Source of the DNA: Xanthocytophaga flava
GTDB taxonomy: Bacteria; Bacteroidota; Bacteroidia; Cytophagales; 172606-1
NCBI GenBank assembly: GCA_030068525.1
Contig: JASJOS010000002.1
Coordinates: 62,001-126,000 of the forward strand
Direction of reading: 5' to 3'
Length of the DNA stretch: 64,000 bases
Position numbers and translations under genes: made by a program
The notes under the pieces: generated by a model
Told to the model about the DNA's origin: nothing
What the model saw: only the letters and a program-made list of their open reading frames with translations
Database searches by the model: none
Shown: positions 63,930 through 64,000 of the stretch, piece by piece
Position numbering within the stretch: the stretch's first letter is position 1
How the letters are laid out: each line of letters opens with the position of its first letter

Positions 63930-64000
63930 ATGGATCGATCTAAATTGCCGGGATATGAAGATTTATCGAAGTGGCTTGAAAAGATGTATGTATTTCTTTC
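63930..64000 (+). CDS. Start of an unidentified gene (3' partial)
   Basis: An ATG at 63930 opens a frame (MDRSKLPGYEDLSKWLEKMY...) that runs to the window end. The amphipathic start and position after the RsbQ-like gene suggest a PAS/sensor-type partner. Too little is visible to name it. Confidence 0.5.
   Translation, partial: MDRSKLPGYEDLSKWLEKMYVFL

Overview
The window looks like a Bacteroidota chromosome, most probably a Cytophagales-type soil or gliding bacterium. The reasons are low GC content, scarce Shine-Dalgarno sequences, promoter-like TAnnTTTG elements, many secreted proteins whose signal peptides end in A-Q, a plug-barrel TonB receptor, a TPR-transmembrane-HTH regulator, an AraC regulator with an N-terminal membrane domain, and abundant plant cell wall glycosidases. 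I assign no species. Both ends cut genes: a chemoreceptor at the left edge and an unidentified ORF at the right edge.

Region 1 (1-10376) is a compact chemosensory operon on the plus strand: PAS-rich receptor, CheW, CheY, CheB, CheA, a CheC-like protein overlapping cheA by 4 bases, a GAF/PAS sensor with no output domain, and CheR. No flagellar gene is visible. Region 2 (10404-13395) holds two EamA-type transporters around a ferredoxin and a thioredoxin-reductase-like ferredoxin reductase. Region 3 (14275-19121) is a translationally coupled pair: a receiver-kinase and a 1212-residue multi-PAS kinase. Region 4 (19203-26008) contains a secreted esterase, a 22-residue-repeat protein, a triple-hairpin convergent junction, two unknown genes, and a TPR/HTH regulator. 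Region 5 (26420-29082) is a probable heme-sensing cluster: receiver-only regulator, H-NOX protein, single-domain globin and two unknown proteins. The promoters at 22.6 kb and 26.3 kb share a two-box operator with identical spacing.

Region 6 (29369-31701) has a thioesterase, an aldo/keto reductase and a short-chain dehydrogenase. Region 7 (32079-42771) is a rhamnogalacturonan degradation locus: carboxylesterase, GH78-like, GH105, CE12, GH105 and GH106, without SusC/SusD or a polysaccharide lyase. Region 8 (42772-46185) is repeat-rich. A 66-bp inverted repeat flanks a small unknown gene, and one of its copies carries a 42-bp palindromic insertion. Next to it is a 283-bp array of nine 20-bp near-palindromes on an exact 28-bp grid built from a small set of interchangeable half-sites; I know no described counterpart. 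A double-zincin protein follows.

Region 9 (46267-53842) has an AraC regulator, a GH65-like glycosidase, a TonB receptor, a DUF3667 protein and a gene broken by a 4-bp tandem duplication. Region 10 (54551-62165) is a LacI-led group: myo-inositol oxygenase, an HGSNAT-like membrane acyltransferase, a GH89 alpha-N-acetylglucosaminidase, a tartrate-resistant-type acid phosphatase and a GH28 C-terminal remnant. The window ends with an RsbQ-like hydrolase and the first codons of another gene.

Functional names rest on recognising family motifs by eye. No search or structure prediction was run.
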